Assembly: GCA_910588815.1 (NCBI GenBank)
Contig: CAJUQY010000026.1
Location: forward strand, 3,596-40,387
Length of the DNA: 36,792 nucleotides
Reading direction: 5' to 3'
Source: an uncultured Lachnospiraceae bacterium
Lineage (GTDB): Bacteria > Bacillota > Clostridia > Lachnospirales > Lachnospiraceae
Below, piece by piece: positions 22,140 through 29,890 of the stretch. Position 1 is the stretch's first letter. Every line of letters starts with the position of its first letter. The translations under genes were made by a program, and so were the position numbers. The notes below the pieces were generated by a model, which was given only the letters and a program-made list of their open reading frames with translations, searched no databases and was not told the DNA's origin.

Positions 22140-23060
22140 ATGGAAAAAATACTGATTATTGATGACAGCCTCCTGCAGTCGGCACGGTTGAAATCAATCA
22201 TAGATGATAAGTATGACGTTACCCTTGTGCAGACGGCAGAAGATGGGCTGCGCAGAGCAACCAATGAAGAGTTTTCCCTCATTTTGCTGGACGTAGTAAT
22301 GCCGGAAATGGATGGGTTTACATTGCTGAAAAAATTGCAGGAACAAATCATCACCCAACATGTACCTGTCATTCTGATCACCAGCCTTTCGGACGTGGCC
22401 TATGAGCAGCGCGGGCTTGTTTTAGGAGCCGTGGATTATATCGCAAAGCCCTTCGAGCCCATGATTGTCAAGGCGAGGGTGGATACGCACATCAGGCTGT
22501 ACCGATACCGCAGGCAGATCGAAGAACAGTCTATGACCGATCATCTGACGGGAGTTGCCAACCGCCACAGATATGACCGTTACCGCCTGGAAAAGTGGCA
22601 GGAAGCGGCCCGCCTGAAGGTTCCGTTTTCCATCTGTATGTTTGATATTGACCATTTCAAAATATATAACGATACCTTTGGCCATCCGGCCGGTGACAAA
22701 GTGATCGCCGCAGTTGCAAAGACCATATCCGCCTATCTGAAACGCAGCACAGACTTTGTGGCTCGTTACGGTGGAGAAGAATTTGTGGCCCTCTCCATAG
22801 GCGATTCCGCCAGCAAGATGTTTGAGCATCTGAAAAAAATCCGGCAGGCCGTAGAAGATTTACATATTCCACACAGCCCGGACATATCCAAATGGGTCAC
22901 GGTCAGCGTAGGAGGCGTTACCGTCGTCCCTCCGCCCGAGAAGGATTACACTTTTTTCTTACAGCTTGCGGACACCATGCTGTACGACGCGAAAAAACAC
23001 GGACGGAACAGAGTCGTTTGGACCGATGGGCAATTACAGCAAATGCATGAAAACAAATAG
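22140..23060 (+). CDS. Response regulator with diguanylate cyclase (GGDEF) output
   Basis: A 306-residue PleD/WspR-like protein. The N-terminal receiver domain has Asp8-Asp9 and phospho-acceptor Asp51 (LLDVVMPEMDG). The C-terminal GGDEF domain starts at about residue 130 (DHLTGVANRHRYD). The active-site motif is GGEEF (211-215), and an inhibitory-site RxxD (RSTD, 202-205) lies exactly five residues before it. It should therefore make c-di-GMP and be feedback inhibited. AGGGAG precedes the ATG by 7 nt. No kinase gene is next to it. The convergent neighbour is a chemotaxis receptor, which hints at a shared role in motility or surface behaviour. Confidence 0.93.
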   Translation: MEKILIIDDSLLQSARLKSIIDDKYDVTLVQTAEDGLRRATNEEFSLILLDVVMPEMDGFTLLKKLQEQIITQHVPVILITSLSDVAYEQRGLVLGAVDYIAKPFEPMIVKARVDTHIRLYRYRRQIEEQSMTDHLTGVANRHRYDRYRLEKWQEAARLKVPFSICMFDIDHFKIYNDTFGHPAGDKVIAAVAKTISAYLKRSTDFVARYGGEEFVALSIGDSASKMFEHLKKIRQAVEDLHIPHSPDISKWVTVSVGGVTVVPPPEKDYTFFLQLADTMLYDAKKHGRNRVVWTDGQLQQMHENK

Positions 23061-23098
23061 AGAAAAACCGGCCGGGGCCGGTTTTTCTCTATTTGTTT
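23051..23098. terminator. Bidirectional terminator with a 22-bp perfect stem
   Basis: A perfect inverted repeat (23051-23072 with 23077-23098) closes a 4-nt CGGG loop. Both outer arms are A/T rich, so it gives a GC stem with a U tract in both directions. The left arm contains the last codons and the TAG of the GGDEF gene, and the right arm ends 1 nt before the stop codon of the receptor gene. Confidence 0.92.
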
Positions 23099-24874
23099 TT
23101 AATATTTATCGTTAAAAGCGCCGGAAACCGCAAAGCCGGCATCTTGATCGTCTCTGCCGGCAGCAGCAGGGGCAGGTGCCTGGGACTTGGGCGCAAAGCC
23201 GACATCCTGGTGAAGCTTAAACCGTGAGAGCAGCGCCTTCATCAGAGACGCCTGACTTGACAATTCCTCGCTGGCGGCCGCAGATTCCTCGCTGGTGGCG
23301 GAATTGGTCTGCACCACGGAGGAAATCTGGTCGATACCCTCTGAAACCTGGGCAATGGCCTGCGTCTGGTTTTCCACCGCATCCACCACGGTTTCCATCA
23401 TAGCCGTCACCTGGCCGGCCGTTTCGCTGGTATGGGTCAGGGCTCCCGTAACCTTTCCTACAGCTTCACTGCCCTCCGTCACGGTGCTGATAGATTCGCT
23501 GATCAGCTCCTTCGTGGCCTTGGCAGCTTCGTCAGATTTCGCAGCCAGGCTGCGAACCTCGTTCGCAACTACCGCGAATCCCTTTCCGGCACTGCCCGCG
23601 CGGGCGGCCTCAACGGCGGCGTTCAGAGCCAGAATATTAGTCTGGAACGCAATATCCTCAATCGTAGTGATGATATTGCCGATCTTACGAGAGGAGTCGG
23701 AAATATTCCCCATAGCGGCATTCAACTGCGTGACATATTCCACGCTGAGGCTCAGCTGCTGGCCCGCTTCACTGACATATTCGTCGGCCTTTTTGGCGGT
23801 CTGGGCGGTCTTCTTTGCATTATCGGAAACACTGGCAAGGGTGGCGGCCAGTTCCTGTACGGTACTTGCCTGTTCCGTCGCGCCCTGCGCCAGGCCCTGG
23901 GCTCCGTCGGACACCTGGTCGGCGCCTGACGCCACTTGATCGGCGCTCTGGCTGATCTGGGCCAGAGCGTCACTCATGCTGCGGTTAATGACACCCACGG
24001 AATCCAGGATCTTACTCATGACGCCGACATACATCGCCTCGTCCTTGGTCCGCACGTCATAGTTACCTGCCCCCATCTCCTCCAACATGTAGCAGGTGTC
24101 GCCGATACACTCTCCGAGAACAGTCTGGCTGGTGCGCAGCGCATCGCACATGTCGCCCAGTTCATTCTTGCCCACATAGTCCACGGGTACGGACAGATTA
24201 CCCTGGCTGAAACCAATCAGCGCATTGCGGACCTGAGCGCTGGGTTCCACGATACTCCTGATAATTTTGCCCGCTATCAGCAGCACCAGCAGAGTAGCAA
24301 GCACCATCACCGCGATAATGACCACGATCCCGATCGTGGATACTTTGTTTTGCCTGTCGATGATCTCGTTCTGCTCAGTCTCCAGCCTGGAAGCCAGGGC
24401 GTCGCCGGCCTTCGCTGCACTATTCAGGGCCGGCGTACAGTTCTCTACCAGCATCGTGCTGGCCTCCGTCCGGTCATTGCGGGCCGTTTCGGCGATGCGC
24501 TTTGCTTCAGCCATCCACGCCTCTACCTGATTGATAAAGGTACTCAGTTCGGTTTTGTCCCCCAAGGGGTAGAGCCGTTCCAATTCGCTGATCTGGCCGG
24601 TCAGCTCTTCAATCTTGCTGCTGGCCGTATCGATACTGCTGGTATCGCCGGACAACACTGCGTCACGCAGGCTGCGGGCGGCAATATTATAATTGACCCG
24701 GCACTGCTCAGCCAGAAGATTGGACTGGACATACTCGTCCAAAATATCCTGATACGAATTTTTCTGGGAATTCATCATGATCAACGATGCGATTATAATA
24801 ACGACAGAAATAAGAATCGTCGTACCGAATCCTATGATCATACTCTTCTTGATGGACATGTTTTTGAAATTCAT
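23099..24874 (-). CDS. Methyl-accepting chemotaxis protein
   Basis: A 591-residue transmembrane receptor. A first membrane helix (about 10-32) is followed by an extracytoplasmic helical domain of four-helix-bundle type (about 33-185). A second membrane helix (IGIVVIIAVMVLATLLVLLIAG) and a HAMP-like linker come next. The long cytoplasmic coiled coil carries the conserved tip EDIAFQTNILALNAAVEAAR that contacts CheA and CheW. Gln/Glu-rich stretches for methylation flank it. No CheR-binding pentapeptide is seen at the C-terminus. AGGAGG precedes the ATG. The ligand is unknown. No other chemotaxis or flagellar genes are in the window. Confidence 0.93.
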   Translation of the reverse strand: MNFKNMSIKKSMIIGFGTTILISVVIIIASLIMMNSQKNSYQDILDEYVQSNLLAEQCRVNYNIAARSLRDAVLSGDTSSIDTASSKIEELTGQISELERLYPLGDKTELSTFINQVEAWMAEAKRIAETARNDRTEASTMLVENCTPALNSAAKAGDALASRLETEQNEIIDRQNKVSTIGIVVIIAVMVLATLLVLLIAGKIIRSIVEPSAQVRNALIGFSQGNLSVPVDYVGKNELGDMCDALRTSQTVLGECIGDTCYMLEEMGAGNYDVRTKDEAMYVGVMSKILDSVGVINRSMSDALAQISQSADQVASGADQVSDGAQGLAQGATEQASTVQELAATLASVSDNAKKTAQTAKKADEYVSEAGQQLSLSVEYVTQLNAAMGNISDSSRKIGNIITTIEDIAFQTNILALNAAVEAARAGSAGKGFAVVANEVRSLAAKSDEAAKATKELISESISTVTEGSEAVGKVTGALTHTSETAGQVTAMMETVVDAVENQTQAIAQVSEGIDQISSVVQTNSATSEESAAASEELSSQASLMKALLSRFKLHQDVGFAPKSQAPAPAAAGRDDQDAGFAVSGAFNDKY

Positions 24875-25015
24875 TTATGTAACCCTCCTTTTTTTGTCTA
24901 CGGCCGGCTATTCAGCACAACTGTACTGTTCGACAATCACCGGGCCGCTTTGCTGGCCCCATTCAGGCCTATCCTCTGTAGTATACCTCTTTTTTCGCGA
25001 AATGAAAAGGGGGAC

Positions 25016-25044
25016 TTGTTGGTAAAGGATTTTTATGCTAGAAT
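25016..25044 (+). promoter_or_regulatory. Promoter of the CsoR-type gene
   Basis: -35 TTGTTG (25016-25021), 17-nt spacer, -10 TAGAAT (25039-25044) with an extended TGC. Confidence 0.6.
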
Positions 25045-25055
25045 GTGACAATACA

Positions 25056-25080
25056 GGTCCTGCCTCCCGGGGCCAGGATC
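25056..25080 (+). promoter_or_regulatory. Candidate CsoR operator
   Basis: TCCTG (25058-25062) and CAGGA (25074-25078) flank a G/C tract (CCTCCCGGGG). It sits just downstream of the predicted transcription start. CsoR/RcnR proteins bind G/C tracts with inverted flanks, so this is a plausible self-repression site. Confidence 0.35.
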
Positions 25081-25110
25081 AAAAATCCGAAGAACAGGAG
25101 CGGCATTCGA

Positions 25111-25440
25111 TTGGCAAACGAGCATACTCATACACATATCAATGAAAACGGTGAAGTGATCGTGCACAGCCACAAACATGTGCACACCAATACGAAGGCT
25201 GTGCTGAACCGGCTCAGCCGGGCCATCGGCCATCTGGAATCCATCCGACGGATGGTGGAGGACGGGAGAGACTGCAGCGAAGTGCTGATCCAGCTTTCTG
25301 CCGTAAAATCCGCCATCAACAACACCGGAAAGGTCATCCTGCAGGATCACATCGAGCACTGTATTGTAGACGCGGTGGAGTCCGGAGATCACGAAGCCCT
25401 GGAAGAACTCTCCAGGGCCATTGACCGATTTGTAAAATAA
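25111..25440 (+). CDS. CsoR/RcnR-family metal-sensing repressor with His-rich N-terminus
   Basis: A 109-residue all-helical repressor of the DUF156 family. The first 25 residues carry eight histidines (HTHTH, then HSHKHVH). The core has the copper-sensor ligand pattern Cys55, His80 and Cys84 (RDCSEV and DHIEHC), matching the C-H-C set of CsoR. The start is taken as TTG at 25111 with AGGAG 10 nt upstream; a longer frame from 25045 begins at the predicted transcription start and lacks a ribosome binding site. No copper exporter or chaperone is adjacent, so its targets lie elsewhere or it regulates only itself. Ligand is probably Cu(I); Ni or Co through the His tail is possible. Confidence 0.85.
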   Translation: MANEHTHTHINENGEVIVHSHKHVHTNTKAVLNRLSRAIGHLESIRRMVEDGRDCSEVLIQLSAVKSAINNTGKVILQDHIEHCIVDAVESGDHEALEELSRAIDRFVK

Positions 25441-25457
25441 GGGGCGCGCCCTTTAAA
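25439..25457. terminator. Small hairpin between convergent genes
   Basis: AAGGG and CCCTT pair around GCGCG, followed by TTAAAT. It sits at the junction of the CsoR-type gene and the small unknown gene. Short, so only a weak terminator candidate. Confidence 0.3.
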
Positions 25458-25680
25458 TCTCCGTAAAGGTACACCGCTCCTTGATTCCCGACGCGTCGAT
25501 GTGAAAGACTTCTGTCCCGTCCGCCAAAAGCTCTCTCTCATATGTAACAGCCTTGCCCCCGAACTTCTCCTTCACATATTCCTCCGGGCTGGCAAGCTCC
25601 GCCTCCTCGATAAATACATCCCGCATCTGATTGTTGGCACACTGGTTAAAAATCTCCCATACAATCTCATACTCTTTCAT
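25453..25680 (-). CDS. Small conserved-looking protein of unknown function
   Basis: 75 residues, starting MKEYEIVWEIFNQCANNQMRD. It is acidic and soluble, with cysteines at 14 and near 70 and no membrane segment. GGAGAAG precedes the ATG by 3-8 nt, which supports translation. It is 54 nt downstream of degV on the same strand and may share its transcript. No function is proposed. Confidence 0.65.
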   Translation of the reverse strand: MKEYEIVWEIFNQCANNQMRDVFIEEAELASPEEYVKEKFGGKAVTYERELLADGTEVFHIDASGIKERCTFTEI

Positions 25681-25734
25681 CGTCTTCTCCTATATCCGGC
25701 TCCGCCTGCCCGGCTGCCGCCCAAAGCCCTATCC

Positions 25735-26613
25735 TCACTGCAAATCCGTATCGCTGGTGTACACGAGAGCACACATGCCGGCTCCCACATGGGTTCCGAT
25801 CACCGGGCCGATATCGGCAATGATCGCATCCTTTATAAGCCCCCGCTCCAAAAGTGTGCTCTTCAGCTTTTCCGCCAGCTCTAAATTGGCCGCGTGGCCG
25901 ATGACCACCGTCTGCTCGCTGCTTTTGAAGCCTTCCGATTCGATCTTCTGGCAAAAGGTTTCCAGCACCTTCTTCGGCCCGCGGAGCTTCGCCGCCGTCA
26001 CCAGCTTCCCCTCCTTATCCACGGAAAGAAGCGGCTTCACGCCAAGGGCCGTCCCCAGAATAGCCGCCGCCGCAGAAATCCGGCCGCCCTGCCTCAGATG
26101 ATCCAGGTCGTCCACCACAAACCAGTGACGCACCTTCAGACGGTTTTCATAGATCCATTTTTCCAGCTCCTCCATAGACAGGCCCTCCTGTTTCTTAAGG
26201 CCCGCCCGGTATGCCAAAAGCCCTTCTCCGACGGACGCACAGAGAGAATCAACGCTGACAATTCTCCTCCCCGGATATTTCTCCATCAAGGTCTCCGCCG
26301 CCATCAGAGATGCCTGATAGGTTCCGCTTAAACCTGAAGAAAAGCAAAGGTACAGAATATCCAGGCCTTTCTCCAGGATTGGAGAAAAAACGTCCTCATA
26401 AGTAAAATAATTGATCTGACTGGTGCTGACCTTATCCCCGGCTTTCACATGCCTGTAAAATTCCTCAAAGCTCATTTCCCTGGCATCCGCATAATGCTGA
26501 TAAGGCGTCTCATTGACGAGAAATTCCATTGGCACTACTTCCACTCCCAGCTCCCCAAAAAGCTTCCCGGGCAGATCCGCCGTACCGTCTGTCACAAGTA
26601 CATAGTCTGTCAT
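25735..26613 (-). CDS. DegV-family fatty-acid-binding protein
   Basis: 292 residues of the DegV/FakB family, which hold a fatty acid for phosphorylation by the FakA kinase. Motifs are VTDGTADLP at the N-terminus, a STSQI segment near residue 60, SSGLSGTYQAS near 90, RQGGRISAAAA in the middle, and the C-terminal IGPVIGTHVGAG. AGGGGAGG precedes the ATG. A perfect-spacing promoter is at 26699-26727, and the leader can pair with the ribosome binding site. FakA is not in the window. Several paralogues per genome are usual. Confidence 0.92.
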   Translation of the reverse strand: MTDYVLVTDGTADLPGKLFGELGVEVVPMEFLVNETPYQHYADAREMSFEEFYRHVKAGDKVSTSQINYFTYEDVFSPILEKGLDILYLCFSSGLSGTYQASLMAAETLMEKYPGRRIVSVDSLCASVGEGLLAYRAGLKKQEGLSMEELEKWIYENRLKVRHWFVVDDLDHLRQGGRISAAAAILGTALGVKPLLSVDKEGKLVTAAKLRGPKKVLETFCQKIESEGFKSSEQTVVIGHAANLELAEKLKSTLLERGLIKDAIIADIGPVIGTHVGAGMCALVYTSDTDLQ

Positions 26614-26617
26614 TTTT

Positions 26618-26673
26618 CCTCCCCTGGCTTCTCAGCCACCAAAATCCGTATTTTCCTATATGTAGCCAGGAGG
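26618..26673 (-). promoter_or_regulatory. Leader hairpin that covers the degV ribosome binding site
   Basis: In the degV mRNA, the segment complementary to 26664-26672 pairs over nine positions (one G-U) with 26621-26629, which includes the GGGG of the ribosome binding site. The loop is about 34 nt. It would limit translation unless opened. Confidence 0.4.
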
Positions 26674-26698
26674 CCTCCCTCCCGGCACTGTTCCATTT

Positions 26699-26727
26699 AT
26701 TGTATCGATATTCAAAGTATTTGTCAA
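26699..26727 (-). promoter_or_regulatory. Promoter of degV
   Basis: Minus strand perfect -35 TTGACA (26722-26727), 17-nt spacer, -10 TACAAT (26699-26704). Confidence 0.75.
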
Positions 26728-26773
26728 TGATTTCCTCCGTTCCGCACACGCTTCACGGCATTACATGCATGTT

Positions 26774-27454
26774 TCACCTTTTTACCCATACCTCCACGTT
26801 CCTGTCCACGCCCATCCGGTTGGCAATGGTGCAGTTATCTACCAGCACATCGATGCGTTTCCCTTTGATACCGCCGCCGCAGTCCTCGGCTACATACTCG
26901 TAATCCAGGCCGCCGATTCTCACATGGGTGTAATAAGGAATCACGGAAGGATCCACGGCAATGGTATGGTGAAGCTGCATGGGTTCCTGGGTACTGGTCT
27001 GCCATGCCCATTGGTCGTTACAGCAGGAGAGCGGGCAGTAGTAAGTGATGACCCAGTCGTCGCCCAGGCTGACCCAGCCGTCGGCCGCTGCCTCCTGGGC
27101 ATCAGTCTCCGCCTCCGTGTCTGCCTCTGTGCCGCTCTCCTCGCCGGCGGCTCCCGGCTCTGCTGCCCCGCCGTCCTCACCTGAGGATTCCTGTGCTTCT
27201 CCGGCCGTTACCAGCACCTGTCCCACACTGGCCGCCAGCTCCCCGGCTGCCAGGGCAGGGCCTGCCTTTTCAAACTCCGCATCCCAATCCGGTTCGCCCA
27301 CCATGGATACGCCATCCTCCCTGGAAGGTTCGTAGTCTTTAATCCACCGAGTATCAAATCCGGCAATATGGTTACCTGCCTGAGCCCGCGCAGAAATTCC
27401 CGCGGCGAGCATCAGAAGAATCATTCCGAAGCTTACGACAAATCTTTTTCTCAT
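26774..27454 (-). CDS. Secreted 3D-domain (RlpA-like barrel) protein
   Basis: 226 residues. A signal peptide is at about 1-24 (VVSFGMILLMLAAGISARA). A low-complexity Glu/Ala/Gly linker (about 70-125) follows, and then a C-terminal 3D domain. The three defining aspartates are visible in AVDPSVIP, AEDCGGGIKG and KRIDVLVDN. The domain is a double-psi beta-barrel related to lytic transglycosylases and to the C-terminus of Rpf/YabE-type wall proteins. Several cysteines (CPLSCC, DCGG, DNC) suggest disulfides. It probably acts on or binds peptidoglycan outside the cell. There is no other wall-binding domain. Confidence 0.85.
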   Translation of the reverse strand: MRKRFVVSFGMILLMLAAGISARAQAGNHIAGFDTRWIKDYEPSREDGVSMVGEPDWDAEFEKAGPALAAGELAASVGQVLVTAGEAQESSGEDGGAAEPGAAGEESGTEADTEAETDAQEAAADGWVSLGDDWVITYYCPLSCCNDQWAWQTSTQEPMQLHHTIAVDPSVIPYYTHVRIGGLDYEYVAEDCGGGIKGKRIDVLVDNCTIANRMGVDRNVEVWVKR

Positions 27455-27521
27455 GAAAATTTTCCTCTCTTTTCATAATATGGATTTGTCATAGTATTGC
27501 CTTATTTTTCTCGTTTATTCC

Positions 27522-27540
27522 AAAAATTCCCTCCGGGGAA
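27522..27540 (-). terminator. Terminator of the double two-component operon
   Basis: Minus strand TTCCC-CGGA-GGGAA followed by TTTTT, 20 nt after the stop of the last kinase gene. Confidence 0.7.
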
Positions 27541-27559
27541 CCCCTTGCGGGCAGTCTTC

Positions 27560-28561
27560 TCACACAACCAGATGGTACAATCGGAAAATAAAGCGCGTTC
27601 CCGCTCCGGGCTCGCTGGCAACCTCAATCTGCCCTTTCTGGATACCCAGAATATGTTTTGCCATGGCAAGGCCGATGCCGACGCTGTCCTTCCCCGCATT
27701 CTTTCCTCTGTAAAACCGCTCGAAAATATGGGGCAGATCCTCCGGTGCAATCCCCTCTCCGTCGTCCTCCACCACCAGCTGTGTATAGATGCCTCTGGTC
27801 TCACTGTAAACGGCAATCCGGCCGCCCTTTGGCGTATGTTCCATACAATTTTTCACCACATTGGCAATGGCCTCCGCCGTCCAGTGAAAATCACAAATAA
27901 GGCTCATGTCCTCCGGAATGTCCACCGTAAAGGTCTGATTTTTCAATTCCATGGGAATCAGCAAATGTTCCGTAGCCTTCTTTACCAGCTCCCTCATCAA
28001 AACCCGTTCTTTTTTAAACTGAATCGTCCCCGCATCCAATTTGGACATTTTGAGGAGGGAAGTGAGCAGCCATTCCATCCGCTCCAATTGAGACTGAATG
28101 GATTTTACAAACTCTTCCCGCTTTTTTGCCGGAAGGCTCTCATCCCGCAAAATGTCTGTCATCACCATCATGGAGGTCATCGGCGTCTTTAACTGATGAG
28201 AAATATCCGACAGAGAATCGACAAGATACTTTTTATCGGCGATCAGCAGCTCGGCCTGCGTTTCCAGCCTGGTCACCAGCTTGTAAATGTCATTCCGCAG
28301 AATGCTCAGATCCCCCTCGACGTTGTCCGGAATATCAAGCTGCCGCTCTCCGTTTAACACCCGCTTTAGATATAGGGAAAGGTTTCTGATCTTCCGGTAC
28401 CTGAGGCTGTTTCCCACCAAAAAAGTGACAAAGCCTGCCACAAAAAACGCAAAGAACCAGGCAAAGCCCTCCCTAGATTCCGCAAACACCGCACTGCCGC
28501 AGATCACCCCGGCGCCCCCATAGACAATGCATCCGTATTTCACTTCTCTGTTTCGGAACAT
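27560..28561 (-). CDS. Sensor histidine kinase with a very short external loop
   Basis: 333 residues. Two hydrophobic segments in the first 50 residues (YGCIVYGGAGVICGSAVFA and FAWFFAFFVAGFVTFLVG) are separated by about 7 residues, so almost nothing is exposed outside. HisKA has SDISHQLKTPMTS. The ATPase domain has NVVKNCMEHTPKGG, DDGEGIAPEDLP and GIGLAMAKHIL. This layout is that of intramembrane-sensing kinases that often work with a transporter. It starts 1 nt after the stop of its OmpR-type regulator. It is the last gene of a four-gene operon. Confidence 0.9.
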   Translation of the reverse strand: MFRNREVKYGCIVYGGAGVICGSAVFAESREGFAWFFAFFVAGFVTFLVGNSLRYRKIRNLSLYLKRVLNGERQLDIPDNVEGDLSILRNDIYKLVTRLETQAELLIADKKYLVDSLSDISHQLKTPMTSMMVMTDILRDESLPAKKREEFVKSIQSQLERMEWLLTSLLKMSKLDAGTIQFKKERVLMRELVKKATEHLLIPMELKNQTFTVDIPEDMSLICDFHWTAEAIANVVKNCMEHTPKGGRIAVYSETRGIYTQLVVEDDGEGIAPEDLPHIFERFYRGKNAGKDSVGIGLAMAKHILGIQKGQIEVASEPGAGTRFIFRLYHLVV

Positions 28562-28562
28562 A

Positions 28563-29240
28563 TCATTCCCCCAACCGGTAACCGAGTCCCCGTACCGTTT
28601 TAATCAAGTCTGCCTCTCCGTCTCCGCTGCCTAACTTCTCCCTGAGACGTTTGATGTAAACCGTCAAGGTATTGTCATTGACATAGTCTCCGCCCACGTC
28701 CCACAGGCTTTCCAGCAGCTGATTCCTGCTTAAGACCCGTCCCTCCGCCTGTACGAGAGTCAGGAGCAGCCGGTATTCCATGGCTGTCAGAAAAATCTCC
28801 TCCTCCCCCTTGTAGACCTTCGCCTGCAGCGGGTGCACCGCAATATCCCGTATCTGGAACACCTGCTCTGCATTGTCCAGCTTCCTGTAACGGCGCAGTA
28901 CCGATTTCATCCTTGATAAAAGCTCCCGGATCCGGAAGGGCTTTGTAATGTAATCATCGGCTCCCATATCAAGCCCCATAACCACGTTGCCTTCATCATC
29001 GCAGGCCGTGAGAAATATCACTGCCGTATCCTCCCGCCGCTTCGCCCTTTTACAGATTTCATAACCGTTCCCGTCCGGCAGGGTCACATCCAGCAGACAC
29101 AGGTCAAATCGTTCCTCCTCCAGCGCCTGCATGGCTTCCGCCACCGTATGGCAGGTGCAGATCTCATAGCCCTCCTGTTTTAAGGAATATTCCAGGCCCA
29201 TGGCAATGCTGTAGTCGTCCTCCACAAATAAAACCTTCAT
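28563..29240 (-). CDS. OmpR-family response regulator
   Basis: 225 residues. Receiver domain with VEDDYS and phospho-acceptor Asp in CLLDVTLPDGNG, then a winged-helix domain ending KTVRGLGYRLGE. The start at 29240 is supported by GGGGAGG 9 nt upstream and by an ATGA overlap with the stop of the preceding NarL-type regulator, which indicates translational coupling. Its partner is the kinase directly downstream. Confidence 0.92.
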   Translation of the reverse strand: MKVLFVEDDYSIAMGLEYSLKQEGYEICTCHTVAEAMQALEEERFDLCLLDVTLPDGNGYEICKRAKRREDTAVIFLTACDDEGNVVMGLDMGADDYITKPFRIRELLSRMKSVLRRYRKLDNAEQVFQIRDIAVHPLQAKVYKGEEEIFLTAMEYRLLLTLVQAEGRVLSRNQLLESLWDVGGDYVNDNTLTVYIKRLREKLGSGDGEADLIKTVRGLGYRLGE

Positions 29241-29866
29241 CGATTCCATCCTCCCCGCAGATAAAATACGGCCAGCTGGGTCCGGTCCCGGAGCCCCAGC
29301 TTTTCCAAAACGGCACTCAGGTAATTACGCACCGTCCCTTCGCTCAGGCACATGGCGTCGGCAATCTCCCGGTTGCTGAGCCCCTCCGCCACCAGCCTGG
29401 TCAGTTCCTTCTCCCTCTCTCCCATGGAATAGTCCGAAAGGTTGGCTCCCCTCTCCGAATCCATCAGCTCCGGAAGCCTGGCTATGACCTCATTTCCGAA
29501 CACACTCTGCCCCGACATCACCGCCCTCAGGGCCGGGGCGATGGCGGCGATATCCTGCTTGATCAGGTACCCCTTGGATCCGATCTTCAAGGCCTTCCAG
29601 ATATATTCGTCGTCGGAAAAGGTGGTCAGAAAGAGGATCCTGGCATCTGGATACTGTTTTAAAATCTCCTCCCCTGCATCCAGCCCGCTGCCCCCGGCCA
29701 TCTGGATATCCATCAGAAGGATGTCCGGTTTGTATTCTCCGTAAAGCCGAACCGCCTCCGGTCCGCTCTCTCCCGTCACCAGTACATGGATCCCCTCCTC
29801 CGCCTGCAGGATCGTCTTTAAGGACATACAGACCAGCTTATCGTCATCTATAATAATAATGTTCAT
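29237..29866 (-). CDS. NarL/LuxR-family response regulator
   Basis: 209 residues. Receiver domain with IIDDDKLV and phospho-acceptor Asp in ILLMDIQMAGGSG, then a LuxR-type helix-turn-helix (REKELTRLVAEGLSNREIADAMCLSEGTVRNYLSAV region, about 145-195). Of two close ATGs, the second (29866) has AAAGGAG at 7 nt. It follows the HisKA_3 kinase after about 24 nt and overlaps the OmpR regulator by four bases. Homologous pairs (LnrJK, YvfTU, LiaSR) commonly control a neighbouring ABC exporter. Confidence 0.92.
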   Translation of the reverse strand: MNIIIIDDDKLVCMSLKTILQAEEGIHVLVTGESGPEAVRLYGEYKPDILLMDIQMAGGSGLDAGEEILKQYPDARILFLTTFSDDEYIWKALKIGSKGYLIKQDIAAIAPALRAVMSGQSVFGNEVIARLPELMDSERGANLSDYSMGEREKELTRLVAEGLSNREIADAMCLSEGTVRNYLSAVLEKLGLRDRTQLAVFYLRGGWNR

Positions 29867-29890
29867 GTTCATACTCCTTTTTCAGGCTTT

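Noticed and set aside
24993..25002. TTTCGCGAAA palindrome upstream of the chemotaxis receptor
   Set aside because: A 10-bp palindrome is too common to support a binding site on its own, and the receptor promoter could not be placed with confidence.
23936..25048. 370-codon plus-strand ORF
   Set aside because: Antisense to the chemotaxis receptor gene and its upstream region; no family features.
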